From Cordia subcordata (Eukaryota > Streptophyta > Magnoliopsida > Boraginales > Cordiaceae): a stretch of 64,000 nt of DNA. Positions 13,001 to 23,690 of this stretch are shown here, in pieces (position 1 is the first letter of the stretch; each line of letters starts with the position of its first letter). The stretch is taken from positions 5,913,501 through 5,977,500 of the forward strand of contig JAPTOF010000003.1 in assembly GCA_028554755.1 (NCBI GenBank), written 5' to 3'. Under the pieces are notes generated by a model that was given only the letters and a program-made list of their open reading frames with translations, was not told the origin of the DNA and made no database searches. Made by a program: the position numbers and the translations under genes.

Positions 13001-16000
13001 TGTAGAACGTTCTCTACCTTAAGCTAAAATATGATACTAACAAAGCAAATTGCAATTTAAAACCATAGAAACTATTGCATACTCTGCGAATGATTAATAA
13101 TTATCAATTACACTGAGTTGAACTTCTCTAGTCTTACTGTTCGAGCAACTAATAGAAAATTTTAGAGGGAAATATTGATAAATTAAAGGGTTGGCATATT
13201 GAAATTTTACCAGTGGACTCACCAGGTCATCCTAGTAGTATGACAGTTGACTCAACTCCAGTACAAAACAAGAAAGGCGTACAGAATAATTAACTTACTA
13301 CCACTGGTTGAAATATCCGCGACAGATAAGCAACACATGAATGCGTAGATGGAAAAAACTGATTTGTACCTCAAAGGACTTGGTTAGATAACCGCCCATT
13401 CGTACAAACTCCTTCTTGTAAACAACCATAAGTAAATCAATCGCCCCCTACAAGATAGAAAATTTAATCTAAAAAGCATAGAAGAAAGAAGGAATGGAGC
13501 ACCATAAGATGTCACGAATCCAATCTGTTCAAGCTTTTCAGTACAAAGAAAATTGTTAAGGTCCATGATATGGAATCCAATATCCAAGCATGCCAACCTC
13601 TCGTATCTCTAGTGATGGCACATGGGGCAGGAAATCATTCCCAACAAATAAACACATGAAAACAAAGTCATCAATTAACCGCTCCCAGTCTACTTGCACT
13701 GTTGGACCTCGTATTTGCAACTCATGTGCTAGATATTCCCTCAGTATCCAAATACGCAAAATCTGAAACAAAAACACAGGGCAGAAAATTTATTACATAA
13801 ATAAATTTCTCTCTGCATTAAACTACATCAATCTTTGTGCTCGTTACCAACTTGATTAGTATAAGATTCAAAAGAAAATTCTAGAACATCTTGAAGTCAA
13901 CATTATTGAATGTGAAATACATGAAATATAATGTGGCCTTCCACAAAGAACAAAAACACAAGTAGAATTTGAAAAGAGAAGCGGAGAAAATCAAGTCAAA
14001 ATTGTGCATCTGTCATTCCAACACTCAATAGAAGGTTCAAAGGAATACATCTACATCTTAGTCAAAGGGAGAAAGAACATAATTGAATACAGAAAAAAAA
14101 AAATCAATCACAACTAGCAAAGCTATAGACATGCTACTTGTTACAAAGCCACTGATATGACATGAGCAAGGTCTGAGTGTGTGAAACCAAAAACAAAATG
14201 CCTATGTCTAGCTAATCAAAGCAAATGAGAGTACCACTTGATCGTCATATACCAGTAAGGTAAGTGAGAATGATTGCTCATTTCGTACAAGAGCCCAGCT
14301 ATCCTCTTAAATGTCATAATTTTTTACGAAATAATACTCTCAGAACCAGGTTTATATAACAACTGTAATCGCACTAGCGAAGCTCCTTCTAATTTTTTGG
14401 CCATCTTTAACTAAGGCTAGCAATCTTCCAATCAAAGCTGAAAGTTTGATTACATCATAATTTGGTAAACTGAACCACTGAAATTCATACTTTCCAAGTC
14501 AGCATTGGGCCAAGGCCAAAATTAGTTTCTATAGAGTGGTGAAGCCTTGGGCTTTTTAAGGCTGGCCAAAATCTATCGTTTTCTCTGGACGAATAAAGCT
14601 TTTACAACAAGTTGCACTAAAAGTATACCTTCCCGTATGCATTAAGCAGCATCAACTGTACTTCTAAGTTCATATCACCTTTTAAACTAAAACCAAATTT
14701 CTGATTTTGATATAACTGTTTAATTTCAAGCACCAAAAAGACACAAAATATGAACCCCAAAACTTCAGTGCCATTGCCTTCTGCTCCACCAACAACCAGA
14801 GGATTTAACATGAATTTTACATCGTAAAACACCAACACGATTCTTGAAATAAGCTTAAACAGTTGTCCAACACCACATCAGTATGCAATAGGATATTCTT
14901 TGTCATCAGACTGTTTGCACATATATAACTTGTGGAAGACATATTAGCTTATTAACCTGAAATTTCAGTCCAGATAAGAAGCTGTCGAAAACACTGACAA
15001 AGCTTTCCCCTTGCTTTGACTCGGCACTTCCATTTATCCGCTGCTTTGGATCCCCATCTTTGGCCACCGCTTTGCGTACATCCTGTATATGTACAAATCA
15101 TCATTCTGTGCCCATCATTTGTGGTCAAACTAGTGCTAGTGTGCTTTTTGAGCAGCTTGGAAGCAAACACACCTCTCTTAATATTGTAAAGTGGACTTCG
15201 TGAGTGGCCAGTGCAAGCATAATCAAGTCAGCATCCTGAAGAAAACCACTAAATGTGTAAACACACAGCACATGAAACTAATAAATCTGCAATGACACTC
15301 TTCTGCAAACTAAACATCAACAACACTAATGATGAAGAAGCAAAGGTGCAGGCATCACCAATCCATACAAACAATGACGTGTGTTTGGATCATATCCAGG
15401 AAGATTTCTCTGCAACCGGATGTAGGAAACTATCTTATGTTCACCTTCACCTGGCACGCTAGCATCAGAAAGAATAACCTGAAAGAGTCATCATGTGATA
15501 GCATCAGCACAGTGGACAGTAAAAGAATTCACCCTTGTTCTTTTTTTCTCTTGAGGAAGGAAAGAGAGGGTTGTTCTGTTATAGCAATCCTAACAGATCA
15601 TACAAGACCAAAACCCTCAAGAAAAGGTCAAAACTTTACCTTAATTCCCTGCCAACCAGGATTCTTGTTCATTCTCAGATGAATATAGTATCGTAGTGCA
15701 GATGACAACATTTCCATGAATTCTGTTCCAGGTGTAATTACATTGGAATCCAGCTTCTTCTCACTTAATTCTTCAGGTTCTGATTCATAAACACCTTGCA
15801 AACTCTCTCTTGCACAGACCTAAAATTAATCACATTTCAGTTGTTTTCTACTTTTCTTTGTGTAGCTGGAAATATAGCAATAGAGAAAATCCTTGAACAG
15901 GAAGAAAGTTGATTGCAGCAGATCTTTGTTTTGATATATCCAAACTAAATAACTCACTCCATCAGCCACCTCTTTAGCAGCTCTGAAACGTCTCGCACGC

Positions 16001-17633
16001 TGTTGATTCATCTTGGCACGTGGGGCAACACCATCTGTGAGAAATTACGATCAGACCAGGCAACAAGTTACTACCACAAGGAACTGGTATAAAATTATAG
16101 TTTAGGCATTAAAGCTCCCTAGTCAACCTAGCATCTTGTTTGCTATATCAAATGCATGTCGACTTTAATGCATAATTCGGTATACATATAGACAACTAAT
16201 TCCGTTTTATCTTTAACATGTATGGCTTTGATTACACAATTCATATTCTTTTCCAAAACCAAAAAAGATATAGAAAATTGAAGAATTAATATTTCTTGCA
16301 ATCCCCTTATAAAGACAACAGCAGGACAAGGAGAAAGTATCAAAAGGCTTTGAAGAATCATATGGTTAATCCATTTGATGAAACGTGAATAAATCCAACT
16401 TTTTATGAGATATGCAGGGTTTTCAGAAGCCATCAATATATTTTTTTTTTTCAGAGGTAATCCCATCAACATATCTTAATTGGTATGACTTGCAACTGTT
16501 ATTATATGTCCCTATCTCCTTCTATCATGAGTACTGAATACACTTCAACAAAAATCTCAGAAACTCCCGGCAACAGTAAGTTGTATTTTACACTCTCTCT
16601 ATGGTGAAAGCAACCGTACCAAAAATTTCAACAATGCAGAACATATTCTTTTCAGTATCCCAGAACTTTGTATTACATTTATGGCCACAATTTATCTGTG
16701 AACCCCAAAACCATATGAATAGATGCTAGCTACTGACTAAGAGAATAATTCACTAACCAATTGCCAAAAACAGAAGCTTCCGAGGCCTAATTATCGAAAA
16801 GATTCGATCAATGTACTTGAACACAGCATGAAACACTTCATCATAGGTCTTCGGAGAAGGCTGTGCAAGAGGTACAAATTATTTATAGTAAATAATGAGT
16901 CAAGAAAAACATCAACAAAAACAAGCTCATTTGTTGCATTAAAGGGAAAGGGGAGCCTTGGAGCAAGCAAGTTCGAGCTATAATAACCACCTCTTACGAA
17001 AATACTAGCGAAGATTGCATACTATAAACAAAAGTGAGTCCAACTCTTTATTCTTTACAAAACCTAATGAACAGTGGGGTGCTTAAGGGTCCATATAACA
17101 GACCCAAAGAGGGTCCAACTCTGCCTTCAACCTCATCATAACAGGGATGCTTAAAGGTGTGCATAACAGTATGCAAAGGGGTCCGACTCTTTCCCCAACC
17201 TCAACCTATACAGGAGGTACTCAAGGGTGGATACAATAATACAATTCATCAAATTGATCAAAGTGAGTCCTACTCGTCCCCGAAAGGTGCTTAAAACTTC
17301 CTACAACAAACGCAAAGTGGGTCTGACTGTTTCGCGAACCTCAGGCACAGTGTGAGCTTCGTAGCCCAGATCACCCTTTTAAGCTAATTGACTATGTTAG
17401 ACTATGAACAGGGTCTATTGCAAATATACCAAGCCTTCAGGGTGAAAACACGGATGAATGATGCCATTCATGTCGAGGTAGAGGTTATCATATTCGACGC
17501 CATTAGGGTTCGGTCTGCTAGCATCGAAGGGAACAGCAACGCCGTCAACAATCGCCGGCGACTCCTCCACAGCGTCGACAACGGTGCGGGGATATTTCTC
17601 AACCAGCCAGCGATAGAATGCTGGAATACCCAT
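982..17633 (-). CDS. XRN: 5'-3' exoribonuclease, XRN2/3/4-like (14 exons, 3' end off window)
   Basis: Processive 5'-to-3' exoribonuclease of the XRN family, degrading 5'-monophosphate RNA. Exons read on the minus strand: 17430-17633, 16758-16860, 15958-16034, 15640-15819, 15359-15478, 15173-15235, 14957-15082, 13598-13762, 13370-13447, 12500-12577, 12357-12392, 12191-12253, 11999-12094 and 982-1052. Every junction is GT-AG and the frame stays open through 486 codons. Start chosen at [10 protein letters not shown], the family's usual N-terminus. Conserved catalytic blocks are present: [17 protein letters not shown] (residues about 51-67), [60 protein letters not shown] and [15 protein letters not shown]. 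The CCHC zinc knuckle that plant XRN2/3/4 carry just after the ILRE block is absent; exon 7 encodes a different 42-residue linker. Exon 13 continues into exon 14 across a 10.9-kb transposon-filled intron. XRN2 versus XRN3 versus XRN4 cannot be decided from this part. Confidence 0.88.
1153..1290 (-). repeat. LTR remnant of the minus-strand copia (copia-2)
   Basis: About 130 bp are clearly homologous to 11525-11660, including the AGAAAATATCT and GATAGTAG blocks and the CACTTCAGTTATA-like stretch. Homology stops near 1284. This is probably the 3' LTR of copia-2, cut off where the plus-strand copia fragment begins. Confidence 0.6.
1305..2417 (+). mobile_element. 5'-truncated Ty1/copia fragment (RT end, RNase H, LTR)
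   Basis: Plus-strand translation gives the C-terminal copia reverse-transcriptase signature ([15 protein letters not shown], about 1378-1422). Next comes RNase H with LDADW (about 1780), the SKNKKQ-like region and the [15 protein letters not shown] block (2076-2116), ending in a stop at 2253-2255. A purine run and a probable LTR (2263-2417, TATA-like TATAAATAG near 2344 and AATAAA) follow. Many stops and frameshifts interrupt it. The fragment starts just after where the YVDD box would be, so most of the element is missing. It lies between the two parts of copia-2. Confidence 0.8.
2263..2417 (+). repeat. Probable LTR of the truncated copia
   Basis: It begins TGTAGAG right after a purine-rich run and ends in GCA. 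It contains a TATAAATAG box and an AATAAA signal, as expected of an LTR carrying promoter and polyadenylation signals. No matching 5' copy was found in the window. Confidence 0.5.
2418..3611 (-). pseudogene. Copia-2 pol, left part (integrase end and reverse transcriptase), broken
   Basis: Minus-strand reading. The integrase C-terminal region with [11 protein letters not shown] is at 3332-3562. The RT start has [12 protein letters not shown] near 2875-2915, RT has SLYELKQAP near 2675-2710, and the YVDD box is near 2555. [14 protein letters not shown] follows at about 2440-2480. Stops and frameshifts occur throughout. RNase H is missing on this side. The upstream half of the same integrase continues at 9271, so the hAT-like element at 3620-9262 sits inside it. 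Confidence 0.8.
3612..3619. repeat. 8-bp target-site duplication, left copy (hAT-like element)
   Basis: GACAAAAC here and GAGAAAAC at 9263-9270 differ by one base. An 8-bp duplication is the expected footprint of hAT transposition. Confidence 0.6.
3872..4091 (+). repeat. copia-3 5' LTR (220 bp)
   Basis: Starts TGTTAGAG and ends CTGTCA. TATATATA near 4022 may serve as TATA box. It is followed at once by the primer-binding site. Confidence 0.93.
4470..8671 (+). pseudogene. copia-3 gag-pol, several frameshifts and stops
   Basis: Gag starts at ATG 4470 but shifts frame near 4590; the long frame then runs to 5898. Visible parts: the zinc knuckle [14 protein letters not shown] (about 5311-5352), the protease site [10 protein letters not shown] (about 5461-5490), the integrase core with FRTDNGGEY and [10 protein letters not shown] (6229-7278), RT with [21 protein letters not shown] (about 7378-7440), [13 protein letters not shown] (about 7630-7670) and an intact YVDD (about 7774), and RNase H with SDSDWASDP and RSSTEAEY (8144-8671). 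Breaks: stop at 5896-5898, stop near 6093 where tryptophan is expected, stop near 7276, stop near 7696 and a frameshift near 8125. Confidence 0.9.
8733..8952 (+). repeat. copia-3 3' LTR (220 bp)
   Basis: Same length and termini as the 5' copy. It is preceded by a purine-rich tract (AAGCTTGAAGGGGG). Differences from the 5' LTR are mostly transitions, plus a small cluster near 8934-8940. Confidence 0.93.
9271..11516 (-). pseudogene. Copia-2 gag, protease and integrase start, broken
   Basis: Minus-strand reading from the primer-binding site toward lower coordinates. The gag N-terminal region is at 10972-11305 and the gag helix [19 protein letters not shown] at about 10790-10860. A degraded knuckle ending CWHRRD lies near 10335. 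The post-protease region [19 protein letters not shown] is at about 9975-10030, and the integrase zinc region [14 protein letters not shown] at about 9705-9747. The integrase core remnant [19 protein letters not shown] follows at about 9330-9400. Numerous stops. It resembles copia-3 in organisation but is more decayed. It continues at 3611 after the hAT-like insertion. Confidence 0.82.
11517..11524 (-). other. Copia-2 primer-binding site
   Basis: On the minus strand TGGTATCCAGAGCTTGG follows the LTR directly, matching the initiator-tRNA-Met type site also seen at 4092 for copia-3. Confidence 0.7.
11525..11692 (-). repeat. Copia-2 5' LTR
   Basis: Read on the minus strand it starts TGTTGTATTC, carries a TATAAATATAT box near 11590-11600 and ends CTCTTTA next to the primer-binding site. 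About 130 bp match the remnant at 1153-1290. The exact start is uncertain, since no target duplication could be matched. Confidence 0.6.
11693..11998 (-). other. XRN intron 13, part before the transposon nest
   Basis: This is non-coding sequence between the donor of XRN exon 13 (GTAAGAAT on the minus strand) and the copia-2 LTR. No exon or other feature is seen. Confidence 0.6.
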
Positions 17634-17825
17634 CTCAATTTGCTGATTATTTGCTCAATCCAGGCGGTTCGGGGAGGGGGGGGGGGCGTTGGGTTTGGTT
17701 GTCGTTGGGGGTTTAAAGAGAAGGGTTTTAGAGGAGGGTAGCTGCCGTTAATGGGGGTGAGGGGGCATCAAGGGTTTAAGACATTTGTACCATGTTGAAA
17801 TTGTGCAACATAGACCAAATGATCA
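17634..17825 (-). promoter_or_regulatory. XRN 5' leader and proximal promoter region
   Basis: Upstream of the XRN start on the minus strand there is a C-rich tract (read as a run of about 10 G on the plus strand near 17681-17690) and CTTCTCTTTAAA-like pyrimidine-rich leader sequence near 17712-17727. The transcription start cannot be fixed from sequence alone. Confidence 0.4.
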
Positions 17826-18221
17826 TTTTATAAATTTTATATAAAAATAACAAACTTCTAAAACAAATGTTTGAATATAATTATACTAGTGTGACATCTG
17901 TATAAAATACAAAAAGCGACATATATGTTTGAATATATTAAAACTAAAAAGTTTGTGTATCTTATTAAATAATTATTGAAATAATTATATACTATAGAAT
18001 TAATAAAACAATGATGATATATATAAAGAAAGAGTATAATATTAATTAAATGAAAATATTTCATACAAAAATGGAACTGAATAAATTATGGAAAACAAAA
18101 AATAACCTAAGAATAGGCATATTTAATTGATAAGTAATTATAGAAAGCTTGTCATATAAAGCGTTATTTGGCAGCACGAAATTACAGCTTATTTTGATTT
18201 ATTATATAATATAGATATAGA
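17826..18221 (-). mobile_element. Helitron-like repeat, 5' part
   Basis: The minus strand is closely similar to 30424-30740 over about 350 bp, including AAAATAAG, TGTAATTTCGT and a GTTTTATTAATTC-like block. It begins near a TCTATATTATATAA terminus, as Helitrons begin with TC. No 3' terminus or coding sequence is seen. Classification as Helitron rests on termini only. Confidence 0.45.
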
Positions 18222-19500
18222 TGTAGTCTGAACTAAATATAGATGAGTTGAATATGATTAGGGAAATATTGTGAACGTTGATGGTATGGGAAATTGTAGG
18301 CTATCAAATTAATATCAGTTGCATGTTTATCTTTGGCTACGAAAATGGAAGAGTGCAGTGCAAAGTACCAACATTATCTAAATACCATGTGAATGAGTAT
18401 AACATTAAGGGCAATGTTGTTAATAAGATGGAACTGTTGGTTTTGAGTACCTTCGGATTGGAAAATGAATTTGTTCACCCCTTTCACAAGGCATAATTTG
18501 ATCCTAATATCATTCCCGTTGGATAATTAAGTAATGGTATTACAAAATCATATTTTATGATCTCAACAAATTTTGGGTTAAGTTGGCTATCAGTAGAATG
18601 GACGGTAATCGGTAAGCTTCACGTAAATCTATTCTATATTTCATTAACATTTTCTTTAGCCAATGATTTATTGTCTTCGAATTACATATAATGGCGAACA
18701 ATAACATGATTAATGCAAGTAGAAAGATAGGAATATGCAACTAGATTTTCGTAATCATTCTGTAAAAACATAAGCATATATTTGAAGGGTCATTATTGAG
18801 TATCAAACTGTGTGAAATTTGTACAAATTTACAAATTAATGTGAGATATGTGTGTTAATTCTCCACAGTTAAGGTGGGCAAGAACCCATTGCTGCCCATT
18901 GACTTGGACTCTAAGATTATTCACCCGGAGAAACACAATTTGTCAGAGTTGATTACTTAAGCCTATTTTCTAAACATATTTGGATATATGTATTTGAAGA
19001 GTCCTATTTTCTAAAGATATTTGGACTTATGTATTTGAAGAGTCTAAATGTCATGTTTTGATATATGTATTTGAGGATCCTAAATTATTGATGTTTCAAA
19101 GGTTTAATTTTTATATTTTCAAAAATCGTTGAGATAAATTGTAACACCAACAAATTATAAATTAATTAAGATAACAAGCCACATAATATCCCTATTATAG
19201 TGATTAATAACATTCATTATTTTGATGCTAAAATTACCAGATCAGTTTAGAGCTTTTTCATTCCCATATATATTCAATGGCATCTCTTTTTCGTTGATTC
19301 ATTTTCAAGAATTTTTTTATCTCATATGCTTTGATTGTAATATAATATATATATATATATATATATATACACACTTATACAATTGTAATTATTAACATAA
19401 ATTCAAATGGAAGACTTGTGTGAAGCACGGGCTTAAAACTAGTTGGTAATGTTTAGGTAGCAATAATACATGTGCAACTTGATTGTGTTTTTTATATTAT
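18222..19500. other. AT-rich spacer with a (TA) microsatellite and a possible Helitron end
   Basis: No gene recognised; a 72-codon frame at 18278-18496 has no family resemblance. A (TA)n run lies near 19343-19370. The sequence GCACGGGCTTAAAACTAG|T near 19425-19442 resembles a Helitron 3' end (CTAG before T), but no partner 5' end was identified. Confidence 0.35.
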
Positions 19501-19503
19501 TTA

Positions 19504-20475
19504 TATAAAATTTTGGCAAACTATTTTCAGCTTACTTTTTTTGACAAACTATTTTCAATTTTTTCTTCTTACGAAATTAAATCTGATCTACTAAAATTAG
19601 AGAACAATAACTAAAATTGTACGTAAAATAAAACTGGACAATTAGATGCAAAAATAAATAAATAAACAAACTTTTGCAAATCTCTCATATGCTAAAACTT
19701 TAGCTAATTGGTTTTAACAACCTTTTGTTTCCTTTTTCACATCAAATGTGGTCAAGCTTTTTGTAAAAAATTTTGCAAAGACAAAAGTGACAGTAATCCA
19801 AGAAGAAAAATAAACAAAGAAAGAAAGAAAGAAAACAAAGACTTCAAGAAAAAAACTAAAAGAAACAGATCAAAAGGGACAAGAAGACCAAAATTATTAT
19901 AATTAAATGGAAACTTGAACACGACATGTTTGATTTGTGCAACCTGTAAACGCGACCAACCAATATTCTTGTTACTAGTATTATTTCTTTAAGTATGACA
20001 AACATGGCCAGAAGTCATAATCTCGTGTGCATATGCGTATGACAGAATTTAACAGGCGTATGATGAGCCAGATAACAAGAAATTAATTCAGCAAGATGGA
20101 GTTAATATGGTCACGATATAAGAAGTAAGACAGGATCATCGTGAAATAAATAAATCCATTAGAATTCATTCACAATGCAGAATTGATGGGGGAATTTAGA
20201 ATACGAATTGATCTCACTTACTTGAAATCCTAAATTCTGGAATGTCTTAGATCTACCTTTGAAAACACCCTATGTGCATAAAAAAATTTTCCATTGTTAT
20301 TCCAAAAAGAAAACTAGTTACTATTCAATCCTAAAATTTCATAACAAACTATATAGTTATGGGTTACATTGACAATACCCTTAAAGAAAAAATATGTCCA
20401 ACTTAATTTCTCTTCTACTGTTCTTCGCTATTAAAGAAGTGTAGGAATAGGATCGTGAAACATGTAGAAGTATAA
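19504..20475 (-). repeat. Long direct repeat flanking gypsy-A, left copy (probable 3' LTR)
   Basis: About 820 bp are homologous in the same orientation to 39260-40072. This copy has about 150 extra bases near 20014-20170. The two copies bracket the minus-strand gypsy element, which is what LTRs do. However, I could not find clean TG...CA ends, a primer-binding site or a matching target duplication, so the LTR call is tentative. Confidence 0.5.
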
Positions 20476-20699
20476 AGACTCCAAGTCAAGAAGTAATTAT
20501 CTGGTCAAATATATATTTTGTTTATAGATAGAGTCCTACTAATAAAATAATTCCACCTGATAATACCACTTTAAGGATGTACTTAGAGTGGTTAAGTGGG
20601 TAGAAACTACCTAAAACTACCCGATCCTCACATCTTACCCCCATAAAGAAGTTTGGTTCATGAAACTTACTCATCTTGACTCTCGAATAGGGTAGGGTA

Positions 20700-21205
20700 C
20701 TCAGTGCAGGCTTCCTTTTTTGGCGTCCATAAAGCTTCCCTTTCTTATTGATCTTCTCTTTCTTATTGATCGAGCCACCAAACTTTCATGTAAGGAATTA
20801 TTCTTCGCATCAAAACTTAATCCTTATGGTCTACAATTTCAAATCTCATATGGTCCGATAAAACGAGGCTTGAGTTTTCCATGTTTCCCAACGCGAGCCA
20901 CACCTTATATTAGAGACAATTTTAGGAACACATGATCACTAACTGGAATTCCAGTTATTTCTGATGCTTATTTGCCCAATTTTGTTAATGATCTTGAGCT
21001 TGTTTTAATCTAGCTCATATCAATTTCACTTTAATTTCGATTTCTTCTAATAATTCAAAATCCAACATCTTTTGTTCTCCCATGTTCCAGTACAAAGGTG
21101 TTCTACACTTCCTTCCATATAAAGCTTCATATAGTGGCATATGAATACTAGCTTGAAAGTTATTATTGTAAGCAAATTCTACAAGTGGCAAATACATACT
21201 CTAAT
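20700..21205 (-). pseudogene. Gypsy-A integrase, downstream half
   Basis: The minus strand encodes YLPLVEFAYNNNFQ and YEALYGRKCRTPLYW at about 21107-21190. The end of the integrase, with RFIGPYEI, is near 20850-20875. These are the standard C-terminal blocks of Ty3/gypsy integrase. The upstream half (TDGQ and QTLEDM blocks) is at 35002-35238, 13.8 kb away, separated by element B. Confidence 0.85.
21201..21205. repeat. Element B target duplication, left copy
   Basis: CTAAT here and TCAAT at 34971-34975. Each can derive by one C-to-T change from CCAAT, which restores a tryptophan codon in the interrupted gypsy-A integrase. Confidence 0.55.
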
Positions 21206-21961
21206 TGATAGAGAAGTGGGCTACGCCCCTTACGAACCCAATGCGGCTCAACTAGAATTACCCAAATACGGTTGCCTGTGAAGTCATCCTGGCCCCAGAT
21301 GTCACCTTAATCTCCTAGTCATCTGGATTAAGAAGCGTCGCATCCTAATCATTCTAAAGGACGTTGCATCATGAGACGTCCCGACCCTAGGGGTCAATCC
21401 TGACCTTGAGGTGAGGTCCTGACCCTTGGGTGACATCTCGACCCTAAGGCTCCATCCTAACCTCAGGGTGACGTCCCGACCCTAAGGATCCATGGGAGAT
21501 GTATCGACCCTAAGGTGACGTCCTGACCCTTGGGTGATGCCCCGAACCTAAGGGTCTATCCTGACCCAAAGGTGATTTCCCGACCAAAAGGGCAAGTGCA
21601 CCCTACGATCAGCACCCGATGTATTCTCTCCACACACCAAGTACAACAACATCTTTTATAAGGCCACATGTCTCAAGGAATTTCCTATAAATAGTCATAA
21701 AAGCATAAACAAAAAGGTAAGCTATTCTATCTAAAGAAGAGGCTAAAATATAGGAGCTCTCTCATATATTCTCTCTTTCTCTTTCTCTTTCACTCTTTAA
21801 TATACACTCTTAGTAATAATTACTGACTTGACAGTCGAAGGGGCTACACCAAACCCTTACTAGCATGTAGCCTTTCCTTGCAAGTCTTTAATCACTAGAG
21901 TCATCCATATCGAAGTCAAAGCTTAAACATCCAACACTTTATCTGATTTAGTGTGGAATCA
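21206..21961 (+). repeat. Element B 5' LTR (756 bp) with internal tandem repeats
   Basis: Contains a run of about 20-bp modules of the form GGGTGACGTCCCGACCCTAA between about 21365 and 21600. A pyrimidine-rich (CTCTTT)n stretch is near 21775-21800 and a CCTATAAATAG TATA-like box near 21684. Confidence 0.85.
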
Positions 21962-23065
21962 GATTGGTGCTGTCTGTAGGAACGTACAATATTTCCATTG
22001 AGAACCACATGTTACAATACACAATATTGGGGTTTGATTAGTTAATCCATCCTCTTTGCAATACTATGGCGTGCATAAAGTAGTTCTTATGTTTGCATCA
22101 TATGCTTATCATCAATCTTCATCGTCACTTGAATAACATGTTGATACCAACCTAATAAAGACATGCAAAATCATTATATCACATTGGCTTTATGGTGCAT
22201 GTAAAATGCAATATCATAGCACTTGTTGCAAAGACTACTCCAGCTAGTATTATAATGTGTTTGGCTCTGGAAAACCTTTGATTACTATAATGTTAACACA
22301 TCTCTACACGCCTTTACACACCACATCTTATGGATGACATCGGGAGCATATCCATCCCTGAGGAAATGATCTGAAGGCATCTGGAAATATTTCATTGCAA
22401 TAGGGTGTGGATATCATTGGGTGTCTCCTGATGACATCACTGATTCTTCAAAACCAAATTATCTCCCAGGATATATCTATAATGTTCATATTATCGTATT
22501 TATTTAATAACTACGTCCTTATGTCATAAGTTAATTGGAGAATCTTTTTACTTTTATATTAAGCTTCTAGCAAAGATCATTGAGTGATAAGCGCTAACGA
22601 TTCGGTTAAAAATCCATAATGCTACGTATTCATGAACTCTTCCGGTAAGCATTTGTGATTCGTGGGGTGACCAATCAGTATTTGTTTTCTTAATGCTAAA
22701 TGCTTGCTCTTATTGGCACACTGCTCGGCGACCACGGGCTACTAAAACTCTATAGTACCCGAGGGCAATAACTTGACATTAAAGATGAAAAAGCTTTTAA
22801 TCTTCTTGTCTTCGTTGTGCTTGCTTACATGTTGATTTCTGGAATATGTAGGCTTTTTGCTTTTGACTCAGAGTCAATAAGAATATCGCTTATGGTGAGG
22901 CATTGAATGAACGCCAAAGAATTTTTGCAACAAGGCAAATGCAAATCAACGTGTCCAGATAGGCATCCCAGTGAGCATATCTCATCACAGCTTTGCTCGT
23001 CTCATGCCTTGTCTTCTTTATGATGAGAGAAGGGAGATTGCATCGGCAAGCTTTATGAAAATAAT

Positions 23066-23607
23066 TGTTAAAAATTGATGCTCAATTTCTAGATTAATCT
23101 TCGTTATTTCCAATACATGCAACTTGGATTGCATTTTTTTGACTAATCTTGATAAGGCTTGAAAATCTAGAATTACGTAGAAATTAGATTACTTAGCTTA
23201 ATTGGTTAAGTAATTAGCTAGTTGCGTGATCTTGGTAATATTAGACAATTGACTATTTGACTACCTAGAATTATGTAGAAACTAGCTTACTTATTCAATT
23301 AGAATAAGCAGTTGACTATTTAGACTAAATCTAGATAATTACATAGCTTTTGCTCAGTTGTATCATAGTTACCATCATAAGATGGATGTATCACCTATAA
23401 ATTAGCACTTAGGGTTGTTGTAATTATGTATCAAATTATCAATGAAAAAAGCCATCATCTTATAAATGAAAAATCCTTCTCCCATGTTTTCTCATTTTTA
23501 ATCCTTCTCCAACTATTCTCTAAGCAAAATATTTAGTACTATTATCTTCTCTATATTCCAAAAATTACCAACTAAATTTAGAGCCCAATATTTTTCAAAT
23601 ACCAACA
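23066..23607 (+). repeat. copia-4 5' LTR
   Basis: Starts TGTTAAAAATTG and ends ACCAACA. It differs from the 3' LTR by scattered substitutions (4 in the first 90 bases). TATA-like CCTATAAATTAG is near 23393. Confidence 0.92.
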
Positions 23608-23690
23608 ATGGTATCCGAGCCCAGTGAGGTTATTAACTGGGTAATACTACCTTCCACTAACCCTCTCCTATATTTTCTAACCCTTAAAAA

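Noticed and set aside
15253..15682. Plus-strand frames of 69 and 117 codons
   Set aside because: Antisense to XRN exons 4 and 5, whose splice sites and homology are clear on the minus strand.
20720..20935. 71-codon plus-strand frame
   Set aside because: Antisense of the gypsy-A integrase end, which reads RFIGPYEI on the minus strand.
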